This document shows, piece after piece, positions 62,115 through 64,000 of a stretch of DNA of 64,000 bases (position 1 is its first letter; each line of letters begins with the position of its first letter). Where the stretch lies: positions 42,545 to 106,544 of the forward strand of contig SVFB01000062.1 of NCBI GenBank assembly GCA_015057085.1. The letters are read 5' to 3'. Under the pieces are notes generated by a model that worked only from the letters and a program-made list of their open reading frames with translations, was not told the origin of the DNA and did no database searches. The stretch is from Lachnospiraceae bacterium (lineage in GTDB: Bacteria > Bacillota > Clostridia > Lachnospirales > Lachnospiraceae). A program made the translations under genes and the position numbers.

Positions 62115-64000
62115 ATGAAAAAATTAGTTGCAAGAGTATGTGTATTTGTATTATTGTTTGGTACAATTTTTCCAATTGGTCAGGTGACAAGCTTAAGTGG
62201 TATTTTATTGGAACTTGTGAAAGCAAGCGATACAGTTGTGAAAAGTGGAACTTGTGGAGATAATGTAACCTGGACGATTACAGAAAATGCTGATGGTGGG
62301 TATGTGCTTACGTATTCCGGAACCGGAGTAATACCGGAGCATAATATTGATCTAAGCGATTATTCGAATATAACTTTAGTGATTGAAGATGGAATTACTG
62401 AAATTGGGAATAGTGTTTTTTATGATTGTAGAAAACTAACAGGAGATTTAACGATTCCAAATACAGTGACTAAAATTGGAAAATGGGCGTTTCGAGGTTG
62501 TAGTGGATTTGATGGAGAACTTACATTATCAAATAGATTAGAGAGTATTGGAGAGGAAGCTTTTTATGGTTGCGAAAATTTGTCTGGCACACTTGTTTTG
62601 CCAGATTCTCTAAAAGAATATTCCGTTTCGTCATTTGGATTTAACGCAAATTGTAGTAGAGAAGACTATGTCATTTCCAATTCATTATCAGATTATGTAT
62701 ACTACCCGACATATGTTGGGGATACGAAGCAATATTATGCATGGAATAATAAACTCATAATGCCATTTGAAGTGACATGGTCTTCAAGTGACGAGAATAT
62801 TGCCACTGTAGATAATAATGGTTTGGTAACTATGGTTGGTGCTGGTTGCTGTACCATTTCCGCAGAATGCAATGGAGAGAAATCAACAAGACGTATTGTT
62901 GTAGATGAAAAACTTTCTGCCCGTGTTGTTCGAGGGAATATTACATGGTATATTCCGGAATCGGTAAAACTAGGATTTTGTGTTTCTAATCAAGTGGGAG
63001 AAGCCGCACCACCATTTGTTGCAGAAGTGAGCAATATTGATAGTTCACTCAATGGTAAAAATTGGTTTTACATTGCTTATTTTGGGGACAAAGATAATAC
63101 AGGTGCAATTGGAAATTGCTTTTCGCAATGGCATTCTAGCTGGGGACCAAATGTTGATGTGATTGGAGATAATAGTATAACAAGAGTTCAAGGCGCTTTG
63201 GGATATGCAATAAAGCCGGGAACTGAAATATTACAGTTATGTTATTATGATAGCGGTACAAGAAAGTTTTATGGTGAACCTTACACGGTTACGGTTGAGG
63301 AGCCAATTATTACTACTAATGAGAAATCACAAGTAAAGGTAGGGGAAAGTCTAGAATTAACTTCAAGATTAGATAATACAGAACTGAAAAATGAAAAAAT
63401 AAATGATTCTTTACAGTCTATAAATCGAGAAGTGGGAGATTGGCACAAAATTATCTATCAGCCGTGTTTTGAAGTTATAGATGGAATCGATTGTTTGTCT
63501 ATTTCTAATGAAGACTATAGTATGACATTATCTGCTTCAGCGAATATAAAATTTGTAAAGAGTGGAACTGTAAAGATTAAAATAAAGTATGTTCCGGTTA
63601 ATACTTGTTTATATGATTATGATCTTGGAATCTATTCGCCGGAAAAAATTATTACAATTAAGGTCAATTCGGATAAACATGAGTATATCAATCCGGTTTT
63701 TACTTGGGGAAAAGATTATTCATCCTGCAAAGTGACTTATATATGTAAAAATCATTCAAACGAGAAACAGACCTACGACTGCACAGTTACTTCGTCTAAA
63801 ACAAAGGCAACCACCAAGAAAGACGGAATCGTGACCTATGTGGCAAAATATGGAAGTGATCAAACCACAGTTAGCAAAGTATATGCAAAAAAGATAACTT
63901 CAGCTACATTGGCAAAAACTACAGTTGTATATACCGGCAAGAGCATTAAGCCAAAGGTAACAGTGAAACTTTCTGATGGGAAGACACTTTCCACGAAGAA
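62115..64000 (+). CDS. Leucine-rich-repeat surface protein (partial, runs off the window)
   Basis: The open frame starts at ATG 62115 (AAGGAGATAGCT upstream) and is still open after about 628 codons. A signal peptide (about 1-37) is followed by a CGDNVTW...-type domain and three BspA-like leucine-rich repeats (about 90-170, such as KIGKWAFRGCSGFDGELTL). A Big_2-like immunoglobulin domain (about 215-265, VTWSSSDENIATVDNNGLVT) follows, then several Cys/Gly-poor domains. It is probably exported and cell-surface attached. Such proteins mediate adhesion or polysaccharide binding. Confidence 0.85.
   Translation, partial: MKKLVARVCVFVLLFGTIFPIGQVTSLSGILLELVKASDTVVKSGTCGDNVTWTITENADGGYVLTYSGTGVIPEHNIDLSDYSNITLVIEDGITEIGNSVFYDCRKLTGDLTIPNTVTKIGKWAFRGCSGFDGELTLSNRLESIGEEAFYGCENLSGTLVLPDSLKEYSVSSFGFNANCSREDYVISNSLSDYVYYPTYVGDTKQYYAWNNKLIMPFEVTWSSSDENIATVDNNGLVTMVGAGCCTISAECNGEKSTRRIVVDEKLSARVVRGNITWYIPESVKLGFCVSNQVGEAAPPFVAEVSNIDSSLNGKNWFYIAYFGDKDNTGAIGNCFSQWHSSWGPNVDVIGDNSITRVQGALGYAIKPGTEILQLCYYDSGTRKFYGEPYTVTVEEPIITTNEKSQVKVGESLELTSRLDNTELKNEKINDSLQSINREVGDWHKIIYQPCFEVIDGIDCLSISNEDYSMTLSASANIKFVKSGTVKIKIKYVPVNTCLYDYDLGIYSPEKIITIKVNSDKHEYINPVFTWGKDYSSCKVTYICKNHSNEKQTYDCTVTSSKTKATTKKDGIVTYVAKYGSDQTTVSKVYAKKITSATLAKTTVVYTGKSIKPKVTVKLSDGKTLSTK

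Noticed and set aside
1..64000. CRISPR arrays, tRNAs, rRNAs, insertion sequences
   Set aside because: No regularly spaced repeats, cloverleaf or transposase genes were seen in reading through.

Overview
The window looks like chromosome from a motile, low-GC Firmicute of the class Clostridia, most likely a Lachnospiraceae member near Roseburia, Butyrivibrio or Agathobacter. This rests on the gene families and on gene order. It carries CodY, the GGGtGRT/Fe-S scaffold pair, a FliY-type switch protein, the CheC/CheD adaptation system, PolC, the MEP isoprenoid genes dxr and ispG, strong AAGGAGG ribosome binding sites and many TTG starts. No rRNA, tRNA, CRISPR array or insertion sequence was found.

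Layout. 1-1922: a two-gene Fe-S scaffold-like/GGGtGRT operon with its own promoter and terminator. 1923-2847: codY with promoter and terminator. 3083-14696: flagellar operon part one (flgB, flgC, fliE, fliF, fliG, fliH, fliI, fliJ, a MotE-like gene broken by a frameshift, fliK, flgD, a small flagellar operon gene, flgE), ended by a terminator. 14769-37339: part two (motA, motB, fliL, fliM, fliY, cheY, fliO, fliP, fliQ, fliR, flhB, flhA, flhF, flhG, a PilZ gene, cheB, cheA, cheW, cheC, cheD, a small membrane protein, the sigma-28 gene, fapA-like and three small genes). Flagellin, filament caps, cheR and chemoreceptors are not in the window.

37297-51680: a housekeeping block, rpsB-tsf / deacetylase-like and bactofilin / pyrH-frr-uppS-cdsA-dxr-rseP-ispG-polC. 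The order codY-flgB...sigD-(swrB-like)-rpsB-tsf-pyrH-frr-uppS-cdsA-dxr-rseP-polC closely matches Bacillus subtilis, so this is an ancient backbone. Departures from it, such as the deacetylase-like/bactofilin pair and the PilZ gene, stand out. 51684-58987: a divergent DUF5050-like gene, then pheA-ppx-ppk and the infC-rpmI-rplT operon, which has an attenuator leader and an AUU start. 58992-61024: an AraC-type regulator divergent from galE. 61050-64000: an AT-rich accessory end with an Xre-like repressor, an unrecognised 190-residue protein and the first 628 codons of a leucine-rich-repeat surface protein.

Most notable: (1) a one-base frame break in an oligo-A tract of the MotE-like flagellar gene, with an in-frame A AAA AAG heptamer; (2) a membrane-anchored polysaccharide-deacetylase homologue that has lost all its metal ligands, paired with a bactofilin; (3) an rpsB promoter whose -10 lies in the loop of the preceding terminator, followed by a structured leader; (4) repeated operator-like elements around the AraC and Xre regulators. 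I see no clear-cut novel defence or biosynthetic system. The unrecognised gene at 61483 beside an Xre repressor is the nearest candidate.
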